7,658 bases of DNA from Opitutales bacterium (lineage in GTDB: Bacteria > Verrucomicrobiota > Verrucomicrobiia > Opitutales > Intestinicryptomonadaceae): the NCBI GenBank assembly GCA_017526045.1, contig JAFXRX010000092.1, forward strand, positions 1-7,658. Direction: 5' to 3'. Shown here in pieces: positions 1 through 6,483 of this stretch. A program made the translations under genes and the position numbers. A model generated the notes under the pieces. It saw nothing but the letters and a program-made list of their open reading frames with translations. It made no database searches and was not told the origin of the DNA. Each line of letters begins with the position of its first letter. Position 1 is the stretch's first letter.

Positions 1-79
1 CGGCGGTGCTTCTTGAATTCGCCATTTCTTGAAATAAAAAATCTTGAACGCGCGGGATTTTGAATATACCTTCGCATTC
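1..79. other. Upstream stretch without a confident gene
   Basis: All three forward frames hit a stop early here: frame 1 at 61-63, frame 2 at 14-16 and frame 3 at 30-32. Any of them could be the tail of a gene that begins before the window. Frame 3, ending AVLLEFAIS, looks the most protein-like, but a tail this short cannot be assigned. The stretch from about 31 to 79 is AT-rich in places and could carry a promoter for the next gene, but no well-spaced -35/-10 pair is visible. Confidence 0.3.
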
Positions 80-910
80 ATGAAAAAATTACTGCTTCTT
101 GCCATCGCTTTTTCGGCGTTTTTTGCCTTCAACTCAAGCGCGCTCGCCGCGAAAAATCCGCCGCGCAAAGTCGCGGTTCAAACCTACACGTTTTCGGAGC
201 TGCCGCTCGACGAGCTCATACCCGTTTTAAAGGAGGTCGGCATCGACTGCATCGGCGCTTCGGGCGGCTTGAAGCTCAGCAAAAAATACCCCGACGTGCG
301 CTTCAACCCCTCGAGGAACGAGGAGCAGAAAGCTTACGCGCACAAGCTCTTAAACGACGCAAAAATCAAGGTGATTTCCTACGGCGTTGTATATTCCAAA
401 AACAGGGCGGAGGTTGAAAATTTGTGCAAGTTCGCGCAGGAGTTCGGCTGCCCCGTAATCATAACGGAGGACAAGCCCGAGCAGTTCCCGTTCTGGGAGG
501 AAATCGCCCCGCTTTACGGCGTGAAAATGGCTCTGCACAACCACGCCTACAACAACTACAAAAATAACGCCTACTTTTATCCGCGCCTTGTGGAAATGTT
601 AATCCGCCCCTACAAAAACATTTGCGCCTGCGCCGACAACGGCCACTGGATAAGGTCGGGGCTAAACACAATCGAAGGCCACAACATTTTAAAGGGCAGG
701 CTTGCCGCCATACACTTTAAGGACATGAACAAGTTTGACAACTTGAACGCGCGCTGCGTGCCTTTCGGAACGGGCGTTGCCGACATGAAAAAAGTTTTGG
801 AAAATTTGGACGCACAGGGCTACGACGGCTATTTTGTAATCGAATACGAGGGCACGCGCAACCCCGTAAAAGAGGTCAAAAAGTGCGTCGAATTTTTGCG
901 CAATAATTAA
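80..910 (+). CDS. Exported sugar phosphate isomerase/epimerase-like TIM-barrel protein
   Basis: The product has 276 residues and belongs to the xylose isomerase-like TIM-barrel family (AP endonuclease 2 fold), whose members isomerise, epimerise or cleave sugars with a bound divalent metal. Residues 1-23 form a clear signal peptide: MKK, then a hydrophobic run, then Ala-Leu-Ala before a likely cut at 23/24. The protein therefore probably acts in the periplasm or is a surface protein. The ATG at 80 is preferred over an in-frame TTG at 44 because it puts this signal at the N-terminus. No strong Shine-Dalgarno precedes either start. Candidate metal and active-site residues sit at barrel strand ends: His153 and His155 in LHNHAY, Asp186 and His189 in ADNGHW, His212 in HFKD, and Glu255 in VIEYEG. 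The Asp186-to-His212 spacing matches the ligand pattern of sugar epimerases of this fold, as I recall it. Substrate is unknown. An export signal argues against a phosphorylated sugar despite the family name. A keto-sugar or glycoside is possible, as some relatives act on 3-keto-glycosides. Confidence 0.85.
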   Translation: MKKLLLLAIAFSAFFAFNSSALAAKNPPRKVAVQTYTFSELPLDELIPVLKEVGIDCIGASGGLKLSKKYPDVRFNPSRNEEQKAYAHKLLNDAKIKVISYGVVYSKNRAEVENLCKFAQEFGCPVIITEDKPEQFPFWEEIAPLYGVKMALHNHAYNNYKNNAYFYPRLVEMLIRPYKNICACADNGHWIRSGLNTIEGHNILKGRLAAIHFKDMNKFDNLNARCVPFGTGVADMKKVLENLDAQGYDGYFVIEYEGTRNPVKEVKKCVEFLRNN

Positions 911-919
911 AAAATTCCT

Positions 920-1558
920 ATGCTGAAAAAACTCCTGACAACGCGGATTTTCGCAAACTTTTTCAATGAAAAAGCGGAAAAGGCTGCGGATTTTTGCGGC
1001 GGCTGGAGGCTGGTTGGCGCGTATGTTCTGTCGGTGCCGATATTCCTTGCGGCGGTATTAGTTGACATATTCTTTTCGGGGCATGGCGACGTCGCGGCGG
1101 AAAACGCTTCGTTTCTTCTTGGGATGCTTTTTTCGTTGGGTGCGTCGATGTTTTTGGTGAGAGTTTTTGCCGCCAAACATCGGAGCTGGGCTTCTTTTGC
1201 GGCGATGTTATTGCTGCCGATGTTCGTTTTTTATTTGTTGTTTGCGATGGGGGGCGATTGTGATTTCGGAAAATTTCTTCCGTTTATTGTCGCGGAGTAC
1301 GCGGTATTTTTTATTGTGCTTTTAAACAGGCATTACTCGCATTACAGGTTTTTCCAGCTCGTCGGCAGCATTTTGCCAATTTATTTTGCTTTTAAAATTT
1401 ATTACGCGGACATCTTGCAGCGTCCGGAATTCAATTTTAAATATTTGACTTCGGACAAAACATTTTTGGCCGCGATAATTTTGTTTTGGGTTTTGTCGCG
1501 GGCGCACATTTTATTTAGGGACAAACTTTTGGACTATTTGGAAGGCGTTAAAAAATGA
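920..1558 (+). CDS. Unrecognised six-span membrane protein coupled to mpl
   Basis: I do not recognise this 212-residue protein. It has about six hydrophobic segments, near residues 31-53, 64-84, 90-111, 117-136, 143-163 and 180-198. A basic N-terminus and a Lys-rich end (EGVKK) suggest both termini are cytoplasmic. There are no obvious catalytic motifs; polar residues include His-Tyr-Ser-His-Tyr at 138-142 between spans 4 and 5. The layout resembles small integral membrane proteins of the YIP1 or prenyltransferase-accessory kind only superficially, and I make no assignment. The ATG at 920 lies nine bases after the previous stop and has no clear Shine-Dalgarno. The TGA at 1556-1558 overlaps the mpl ATG in an ATGA, so the two are probably translated together. 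The coding sequence is visibly richer in T than its neighbours, which fits a membrane protein and is not by itself evidence of transfer. Confidence 0.8.
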   Translation: MLKKLLTTRIFANFFNEKAEKAADFCGGWRLVGAYVLSVPIFLAAVLVDIFFSGHGDVAAENASFLLGMLFSLGASMFLVRVFAAKHRSWASFAAMLLLPMFVFYLLFAMGGDCDFGKFLPFIVAEYAVFFIVLLNRHYSHYRFFQLVGSILPIYFAFKIYYADILQRPEFNFKYLTSDKTFLAAIILFWVLSRAHILFRDKLLDYLEGVKK

Positions 1559-2973
1559 AAATTTATTTTATGGGAATTTGCGGGACGGCAATGGGCAACA
1601 TCGCCGTAATGCTTAAAAATATCGGGCACGAAATAAGCGGTGCGGATACCGGCGTTTACGAGCCCATGAAAAGCGTGCTCGAAAACGCGGGCATTGAAAT
1701 TTGCGAGGGCTGGGACGTCGAGAGGCTGAAAAAAATTAGCCCCGACTTGGTAGTTGTCGGCAACGTCATAAGCCGCATGAATGTTGAAATCGAGTGGCTT
1801 TTGAAGACGCGCGAGTTTGAATTTACATCGCTTGCCGAGCTGATTGGCTCGAAGATTATCGGCTCGCGCCCCGCCTTGGTTGTAAGCGGCACGCATGGCA
1901 AAACCACCACAACGACAATCGCAACATACCTTCTTTCGCGCCAAAATCCCGGCACGGGCTGGATGATTGGCGGAGTGCCCAAAGACTTGCCGGGCGGCTC
2001 GAACTTCGGCTTGGCGGACGCGCCGTTTGTAATCGAGGGCGACGAGTATGACACTGCGTTTTTCGACAAGCGCAGCAAATTTATACACTACCGCCCGCGC
2101 GTTTTGCTAATCAACAATATCGAATTCGACCACGCCGACATTTTCCGCGACCTCTACGACGTAAAGCGCACGTTTTCGCATGTGCGCAGGATTGTCTCGG
2201 GCGGCGGCGCAATCGTCGAAAACGGCGACGACCAGAACATTGCGTCTTTGGAGCCCACGCCCTGGGTGCGCCGCGTAAAAGTCGGCTTTGGCGAAAATTG
2301 CGACTTGAAAATTTCGGAATTCAAGGAGGCGCGTTTTGGCTCGTCTTTCGTTTTGAATTTCGGCGGCAAGTCGAAAAAAATCGAATGGGGCTTGCAGGGC
2401 GAATACAATGCGCGAAACGCCGCGATGGCGGTTATGGGTGTTGCGTCGATTTTGGGGCTTGAAAATCCGCTCGATTTGGACTTGGGCGCGCTGTCGTCTT
2501 TCGGCGGCGTCAAGCGCAGGCAAGACGTAATTTTGGACACGCCAAACATTGTGGCAATAGAGGATTTCGGACACCACCCGACTGCCATTGCGGGCACGCT
2601 GAAATCCCTGCGCGAAAGGTTTGCGGGCTTTAAAATTTACGCCGCGTTCGAGCCGCGCTCGAACACCGCGAAGATGAACATATTTGAGGACGAGTTTGCC
2701 TCGAGCCTGAAAAACGCCGACAAAGTTTACATCGCGCACATCCACAACATCGAAAAGCTGAACGCGCAAAGGCGCATGGACACATTCCGCCTCGCGCAAA
2801 AAGGCGGCGAAAATTTCGCGGCGTTCGACTCCAACGAAAGGCTTTTGAACGCGCTTGTCTCCGACGTCGAAACGGCGGCGGCGTGCGGCGAAAAAATCGT
2901 TTGCGCGTTTTTTTCGAACGGCTCGTTCGACGGCGTCCACAAAAAATTCGCGCAGATTTTCGCGGGGAAATAG
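1555..2973 (+). CDS. mpl: UDP-N-acetylmuramate:L-alanyl-gamma-D-glutamyl-meso-diaminopimelate ligase
   Basis: Mpl is a cytoplasmic Mur-family ligase of peptidoglycan recycling. It joins salvaged L-Ala-gamma-D-Glu-meso-DAP to UDP-MurNAc using ATP, bypassing MurC, MurD and MurE. All three Mur domains are visible in 472 residues. The N-terminal nucleotide-sugar fold begins MGICGTAMGNIA (6-17). The ATP P-loop is SGTHGKTTTTT (111-121). The block EGDEYDTAFFDKRSKF (161-176) and NNIEFDHADIF (187-197) closely match the Mpl signature and separate it from MurC. In the C-terminal domain are FGGVKRRQ (316-323), EDFGHHPTAI (336-345) and FEPRSNTAKM (365-374). Length is close to the E. coli enzyme (about 457). 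The start is supported by GGAAGG at 1540-1545, nine bases before the ATG. It overlaps the preceding membrane-protein gene by four bases, and the acylphosphatase gene follows after two bases. The ligase fits a cell wall containing meso-DAP. Confidence 0.96.
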   Translation: MKIYFMGICGTAMGNIAVMLKNIGHEISGADTGVYEPMKSVLENAGIEICEGWDVERLKKISPDLVVVGNVISRMNVEIEWLLKTREFEFTSLAELIGSKIIGSRPALVVSGTHGKTTTTTIATYLLSRQNPGTGWMIGGVPKDLPGGSNFGLADAPFVIEGDEYDTAFFDKRSKFIHYRPRVLLINNIEFDHADIFRDLYDVKRTFSHVRRIVSGGGAIVENGDDQNIASLEPTPWVRRVKVGFGENCDLKISEFKEARFGSSFVLNFGGKSKKIEWGLQGEYNARNAAMAVMGVASILGLENPLDLDLGALSSFGGVKRRQDVILDTPNIVAIEDFGHHPTAIAGTLKSLRERFAGFKIYAAFEPRSNTAKMNIFEDEFASSLKNADKVYIAHIHNIEKLNAQRRMDTFRLAQKGGENFAAFDSNERLLNALVSDVETAAACGEKIVCAFFSNGSFDGVHKKFAQIFAGK

Positions 2974-2975
2974 TT

Positions 2976-3251
2976 ATGGCAAATTTCAGAAGAATGGTTT
3001 GGTTTGAGGGCAGGGTGCAGGGCGTCGGGTTCAGGTACAAGGCGCGGCAAATCGCAGCCGCCTACGACGTCGCAGGATACGTGAAAAATCTCGACGACGG
3101 CAGGGTCGAGCTTTGCGCAGCCGGCGGGCGCGAAGAGGTCTGCGAGTATGTCGAAGCCCTTTGCGAAAGCATGGCGGATTTCATAAAAAAGACAAAAATT
3201 CTCGACGGCGAAACCGATTTAAAATACAAGGGCTTTAACATCGAACTCTAA
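2976..3251 (+). CDS. Acylphosphatase
   Basis: This small cytoplasmic enzyme of 91 residues, the usual acylphosphatase size, hydrolyses the carboxyl-phosphate bond of acyl phosphates such as acetyl phosphate or 1,3-bisphosphoglycerate. The signature GRVQGVGFR (12-20) supplies the phosphate-binding loop and the catalytic Arg20. GYVKNLDDGRVEL (34-46) supplies the catalytic Asn38. The frame is open upstream to 2883, inside mpl, but homology begins at the ATG at 2976. GGGGA at 2964-2968 lies seven bases before that ATG, so the short form is chosen. The gene follows the mpl stop by two bases, and its own TAA shares one base with the ATG of the ABC ATPase gene (TAATG). No specific link between acylphosphatase activity and its neighbours is evident; such genes are often passengers in operons. 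Often named acyP or yccX. Confidence 0.93.
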   Translation: MANFRRMVWFEGRVQGVGFRYKARQIAAAYDVAGYVKNLDDGRVELCAAGGREEVCEYVEALCESMADFIKKTKILDGETDLKYKGFNIEL

Positions 3252-4096
3252 TGGAAAGCGTCATAGAAATTTCCCGCCTTACAAAATATTTCCGAAGCGG
3301 CATCCGCGGAATTTTGGTGCGCGCGCTGAACGAAGTGTCGTTTGCTGTGCGCCGCGGCGAAATCTTCGGGCTGCTCGGGCCAAACGGCGCGGGCAAGAGC
3401 ACCGCGATAAAAATCATGCTCGGGCTTTTGAAGCAGAACTCGGGCGAGTGCAGAATTTTCGGCGAAAAAATCGGCGAAAAGACAAAGTCGAAAATCGGCT
3501 ATCTGCCCGAAGCCCCGAATTTTTACGGCTTTTTGACCGCGAAGGAGCTTGTGAAATTCTACGCGCAAATGAGCGGCATGCGCTCAGCGGACGCGGAAAT
3601 TTCCGCTGAAAACGCCCTTTCGCTCGCGGGTCTTTCGGACTGCCAAGACCGCCCGCTTTCCACGTTTTCAAAGGGGATGCTGCAGCGCGCGGGCTTGGCT
3701 GCGGCGGTCGCGCACGACCCCGAGCTCGTTATTTTGGATGAGCCAAATTCCGGCCTCGACCCGATTGGAATGTCGGATATGAAGGACTTGATTTTGCGGC
3801 TGAAAGCGTCGGGCAAGACGGTTTTAATTTGCTCGCACATGCTGCGCGAAGTGGAGCAAATTTGCGACAGCGTCGCAATTCTTTACAAGGGCGAAGTCGC
3901 CGCGTTCGGGGCTCTCGACGAAATTTTGGGGCGCAATTCCGAGGCTCTCATACGCGTAAAAAACCCGACGGAAAAATTTTTCGGGGCGGTTGAAAAATCG
4001 GCGGCGGAGTTCGGAGCCGATTTAAAAGTGGAAAAGGGAGGCGGCTCGCTTGCGGACTTCTTCAACAAAATCGTTTTTGAAAGGCGCGGCAAATGA
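3251..4096 (+). CDS. ABC transporter ATP-binding protein (ABC-2 exporter type)
   Basis: This 281-residue protein is the cytoplasmic ATPase that powers the membrane permease encoded next. All nucleotide-binding motifs are present: Walker A GPNGAGKST (43-51), signature FSKGM (139-143) preceded by Leu-Ser-Thr, Walker B LVILDEP (159-165), D-loop SGLDP (167-171) and the switch His196 in CSHML. The Q-loop position reads IGYLPE, with Glu87 instead of Gln, a variant seen in many drug- or polysaccharide-export type ABC-2 ATPases. The roughly 80-residue tail after the H-loop ends in SLADFFNKIV, typical of this group. The start shares one base with the acylphosphatase stop (TAATG) and has no close Shine-Dalgarno, so translation probably re-initiates from upstream. 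Its TGA overlaps the permease ATG. The transported substrate cannot be read from the sequence. Confidence 0.95.
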   Translation: MESVIEISRLTKYFRSGIRGILVRALNEVSFAVRRGEIFGLLGPNGAGKSTAIKIMLGLLKQNSGECRIFGEKIGEKTKSKIGYLPEAPNFYGFLTAKELVKFYAQMSGMRSADAEISAENALSLAGLSDCQDRPLSTFSKGMLQRAGLAAAVAHDPELVILDEPNSGLDPIGMSDMKDLILRLKASGKTVLICSHMLREVEQICDSVAILYKGEVAAFGALDEILGRNSEALIRVKNPTEKFFGAVEKSAAEFGADLKVEKGGGSLADFFNKIVFERRGK

Positions 4097-4887
4097 CAAA
4101 GATTTTTTTGATTGCAAAAAACTCCGCAAGGGAGGCGTTCAGGCAGAAATTGGTTTCGCTTATTCTCGCCGCGGCGGTTGCCCTTACGCTTTTTTCGATG
4201 TGGGCGATGAAGCTCGACTTGGGGCACGAGCAGCTGAAATTTACGGCGAATTTCACGGCGGGCGCGCTCGGGTTTTTCGGGGCGGTCGTCTCTGTTGTTT
4301 TGACGTGCAGGCTCTTTTATTCGGAAATCGAAAATAGAACCGCGGCAACTCTTTTGGCGCGCCCCGTAAGCCGCTTTCAGTTTGTGGCGGGCAAGCTTGC
4401 GGGGGTCGCGGCGATGCTTGCAATTTTCGCGCTCGCGGTGCTTTTGGCGGGCGCAATCCCGCTGTTTTTGACTCGCCAAAAACTCGGCTTGCTGCCCGAC
4501 GAAATGTTTCTTGGCGGCAGGCCCGACTTGAAATGGGCGGGGTATGCGGTGTTCGGCTTTTTGCAGTATGTAAAGCTCGTCGCGATTGCCGCGATGGCGT
4601 GCCTTGTGTGCGCGGCGTCGAGGTCGATGGTGTTTGCCATTATTGCCTCGTTCATGGTTTGCGCCGCCGCCGTTGTTTCGTGCTCGGAATTCTTCTCGGG
4701 CGGCGGCTTTTTGCTGAACGCCGCGCTTTATATCGTGCCCGACTTCGATATATTCGAAAACTCCATAGGCTTTATTTTTGGCGGCGTAAATTGGGCGCAG
4801 TTTTTTGCGGCGTTTTTTTACGGGGTTATTTACATATTTGCGTTCTTGATTTTGAGCGTTTGGGCTTTTGCTTCGCGTGAAATATAG
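4093..4887 (+). CDS. ABC-2 type transporter permease
   Basis: This 264-residue inner-membrane protein is the channel partner of the ATPase just upstream. Six hydrophobic spans lie near residues 19-38, 52-72, 101-126, 150-173, 178-197 and 236-259, the ABC-2 permease plan. The segment EIENRTAATLLARPVSR (78-94), followed by a Gly-Lys before the third span, is the cytoplasmic coupling-helix motif of the NatB/YhfB-like ABC-2 family, where similar proteins read E-x-GT-x-LL-x-x-P-x-SR. Length is normal for the family. The start is supported by GAAAGG at 4079-4084, eight bases before the ATG, and by the ATGA overlap with the ATPase. Its 3' end overlaps the start of the next gene. With only one permease gene present, the transporter is probably a homodimer with two ATPase copies. 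Substrate unknown. Confidence 0.92.
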   Translation: MTKIFLIAKNSAREAFRQKLVSLILAAAVALTLFSMWAMKLDLGHEQLKFTANFTAGALGFFGAVVSVVLTCRLFYSEIENRTAATLLARPVSRFQFVAGKLAGVAAMLAIFALAVLLAGAIPLFLTRQKLGLLPDEMFLGGRPDLKWAGYAVFGFLQYVKLVAIAAMACLVCAASRSMVFAIIASFMVCAAAVVSCSEFFSGGGFLLNAALYIVPDFDIFENSIGFIFGGVNWAQFFAAFFYGVIYIFAFLILSVWAFASREI

Positions 4888-5605
4888 GCTGAAAATATTC
4901 CTTCAAGTTTTGTGCGCCTGCGCGGCTCTGGCGGCGGTCGGCTACGCTTCGTCGTTTCTTGCAAAAATCGCCGCCCCGCAGCGCGCCGAAAAAAAATTTG
5001 GCGGCAGGGCCGCGGCGTTTGCGGTGTTCGGCGGCTACAGGGAGGCGATTGCAAGTTTTGTATGGCTTAAGGCCTATCTTGCGTGGGAGAGGGGCGACTA
5101 TCAAAAATGCCTTTCAAACATCGAGCTTTGCGTCGAGCTCGACCCCGAAAACATTGTGTTTTGGAATTTGGGCGCAAGCATTATCGCATTCGACACCCCG
5201 CACTGGCTCTTCGGCGGCGGGAAAGCTCCGCAGTCGGTTCAAAAATCCATACGCCGAAGGCAGGGGGCTCTGGCTTTGGAGTTTCTCGACAGGGGGCTTG
5301 TTGCAAACCCCAAAAGCCGCAGGCTCAAGCTCGACAAGGCTATTATTTACGAAAAAGTTTTCGCCGACAAAAACGCGGCTTTGCAGTGGCACAAGGCGGC
5401 CTGCGACGAGGGCGCGCCGATATACGTCGTGCGCGACTGCGCCAACATGCTCGAGGAATGCGGCAGGGCGCGGGAGGCTCTGGATTTGCTTTTGAGCCGC
5501 GCCGGCAGCTTCGACAAAAGCCACCCCTCTTACGAGTTTTACCTCGGACACATAAAGCGTCTTGAAAATAAAATAAATTCCCAAAAAAATATGTTGGCTT
5601 TATGA
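4868..5605 (+). CDS. Membrane-anchored TPR-like protein of unknown function
   Basis: This protein has up to 245 residues and I cannot name it. A basic N-terminus (RVKYRLK) leads into one hydrophobic span at about 10-32, which is a signal anchor without a clear cleavage site. The rest is probably periplasmic. Residues 66-97 (from WLKAYLAWERGDYQ on) fit one tetratricopeptide-type helix pair, and 187-214 (with MLEECGRAREALDLLL) fit another. Between them, FWNLGASIIAFDTPHW (98-113) looks like a family signature rather than generic TPR. Start choice is open: TTG at 4868 overlaps the permease by 20 bases, GTG at 4877 by 11. There is no ATG before the anchor and no good Shine-Dalgarno for either. Its position, overlapping an ABC permease and ahead of the Tol-like genes, suggests an envelope role, perhaps as a partner of the exporter. 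That is inference. Confidence 0.78.
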   Translation: MLRVKYRLKIFLQVLCACAALAAVGYASSFLAKIAAPQRAEKKFGGRAAAFAVFGGYREAIASFVWLKAYLAWERGDYQKCLSNIELCVELDPENIVFWNLGASIIAFDTPHWLFGGGKAPQSVQKSIRRRQGALALEFLDRGLVANPKSRRLKLDKAIIYEKVFADKNAALQWHKAACDEGAPIYVVRDCANMLEECGRAREALDLLLSRAGSFDKSHPSYEFYLGHIKRLENKINSQKNMLAL

Positions 5606-5641
5606 CGAAAATAATATGAACTCTTTTTTGCAGGATTTTTT
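5606..5641 (+). promoter_or_regulatory. Longest gap between called genes; possible promoter for the Tol-like block
   Basis: Every other junction between called genes is ten bases or less, so this AT-rich 36-base gap marks a likely boundary between two transcription units. It contains TAATAT at 5612-5617, which resembles a -10 box, and the sequence just upstream is also AT-rich (about 5562-5595, including TTGAAA at 5562-5567). No -35/-10 pair with standard 16-18 base spacing is convincing, so a promoter is a suggestion only. No hairpin followed by a T-run was found, so read-through from upstream remains possible. Confidence 0.25.
5632..5635 (+). promoter_or_regulatory. Ribosome binding site for the tolQ-like gene
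   Basis: AGGA lies six bases before the ATG at 5642. It supports this start over the upstream out-of-frame ATG at 5616, which has no such site. Confidence 0.6.
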
Positions 5642-6481
5642 ATGGGAAACTTTTTATTTTTTTCGGCGGGGATTGTCCAATATTTTTCGGATTCAAATTT
5701 CGCGGGCAAGGCGATTATATGCGTTCTGATTTTGTTTAGCGTCGGGGCGTGGACCATTATGATTGGCAAGCTTTTGGAGCTTCTGGAAATCAAAAAGCAA
5801 AACGCCGTCGCGGAGCAGAAAATCGCAAAGGCCGTGGACATCGAGGAGTTCGCGGAGCAAAACAGGGGCATGAAGGGCTCCTACGCGGTTTTGATTAAAG
5901 AGGCTGTCTCGGCGATGCGCAACGCCGACGTCGGGGCAATCGACAGCAAGGAGATGCTTTCGATAAAAATGGGCTATGTGGAAAACGCAATAGCCCGCGC
6001 CGTCGCGAACCAGTCGCAGATATACGAGACAAAAATGGTGATGCTCGGCTCAATCATAAGCGGCGCGCCGTTTTTGGGGCTTTTGGGAACGGCATGGGGC
6101 GTCATGGACAGCTTCGGCGCAATGGGCGCGGAGGGCGCGTCCGCGACTTTGCAGTCTCTCGCCCCGGGCGTTTCGGGCGCGCTGCTTACTACAATCGCGG
6201 GGCTCGTGGTTGCAATTCCTTCGGTTTTCGGCTACAACGGGCTTTTGAGCCTTTCAAAAGGAATGGTTTTGACTCTCGAAAACTTTGCAAGCTCGCTCGC
6301 CGATAAAATCGAGCTCCAGGAGCGCTTGAAGCTTTCGCAGAAAAAAATGCCGGCAAGCCCCGCGCGCCAGGATTTGCAAGCCTCCGATTTTAAGCCGCGC
6401 GATTTGTCCGCCGCCACGCCCGCGCAGCAGCCCCTGCGCTTTGACTTGGATTTGGGCGAGGGCGAGGATTTCGAAAAATAG
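5642..6481 (+). CDS. tolQ: TolQ/ExbB family proton channel protein
   Basis: This is the inner-membrane proton-channel subunit that, with the TolR/ExbD-like protein encoded next, uses the proton gradient to drive a TolA/TonB-type transducer. The 279-residue protein has three spans, near 22-43, 131-153 and 176-199. The cytoplasmic region between spans 1 and 2 holds SYAVLIKEAVSAM (80-92). The diagnostic MotA/TolQ/ExbB blocks are APFLGLLGTAWGVMDSF (142-158) and PGVSGALLTTIAGLVVAIP (175-193). Thr150 and Thr184 align with the channel threonines of E. coli TolQ (145 and 178). Residues from about 236 to 279 form an Ala/Pro/Gln-rich tail ending in acidic residues (DLDLGEGEDFEK), absent from the roughly 230-residue E. 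coli TolQ. The tolR-like gene follows after two bases. TolQ and ExbB cannot be separated with certainty from sequence alone. The partner gene order (Q, R, A) is shared with tol clusters, so the symbol is tentative. Confidence 0.9.
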   Translation: MGNFLFFSAGIVQYFSDSNFAGKAIICVLILFSVGAWTIMIGKLLELLEIKKQNAVAEQKIAKAVDIEEFAEQNRGMKGSYAVLIKEAVSAMRNADVGAIDSKEMLSIKMGYVENAIARAVANQSQIYETKMVMLGSIISGAPFLGLLGTAWGVMDSFGAMGAEGASATLQSLAPGVSGALLTTIAGLVVAIPSVFGYNGLLSLSKGMVLTLENFASSLADKIELQERLKLSQKKMPASPARQDLQASDFKPRDLSAATPAQQPLRFDLDLGEGEDFEK

Positions 6482-6483
6482 CC

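Noticed and set aside
44..70. Possible promoter: TTGAAC at 44-49 with TATACC at 65-70
   Set aside because: Spacing is 15 bases, both boxes are imperfect and the predicted RNA start would lie only a few bases before the ATG at 80.
44..79. TTG-initiated extension of the exported isomerase
   Set aside because: It would put 12 polar residues ahead of a well-formed signal peptide; the ATG at 80 fits better.
911..919. Possible terminator between the isomerase and the next gene
   Set aside because: Only nine AT-rich bases with no inverted repeat.
1534..2088. Minus-strand open frame (184 codons) opposite the start of mpl
   Set aside because: Shadow of mpl; no recognisable domain.
2107..2940. Long minus-strand open frame (277 codons) opposite mpl
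   Set aside because: It is antisense to a strongly supported mpl, its translation is Arg/Val-rich without any recognisable motif, and it follows from the codon bias of mpl.
2883..2975. Extended N-terminus for acylphosphatase
   Set aside because: The extra residues are very basic, lie inside mpl and are not part of the 90-residue family.
3883..4479. Minus-strand open frame (198 codons) opposite the ATPase end and permease start
   Set aside because: Highly basic, no motif, and it spans the junction of two well-supported + strand genes.
5616..5729. Small ORF of 37 codons starting at ATG 5616
   Set aside because: Out of frame with and overlapping the tolQ-like gene, no Shine-Dalgarno, no recognisable content.
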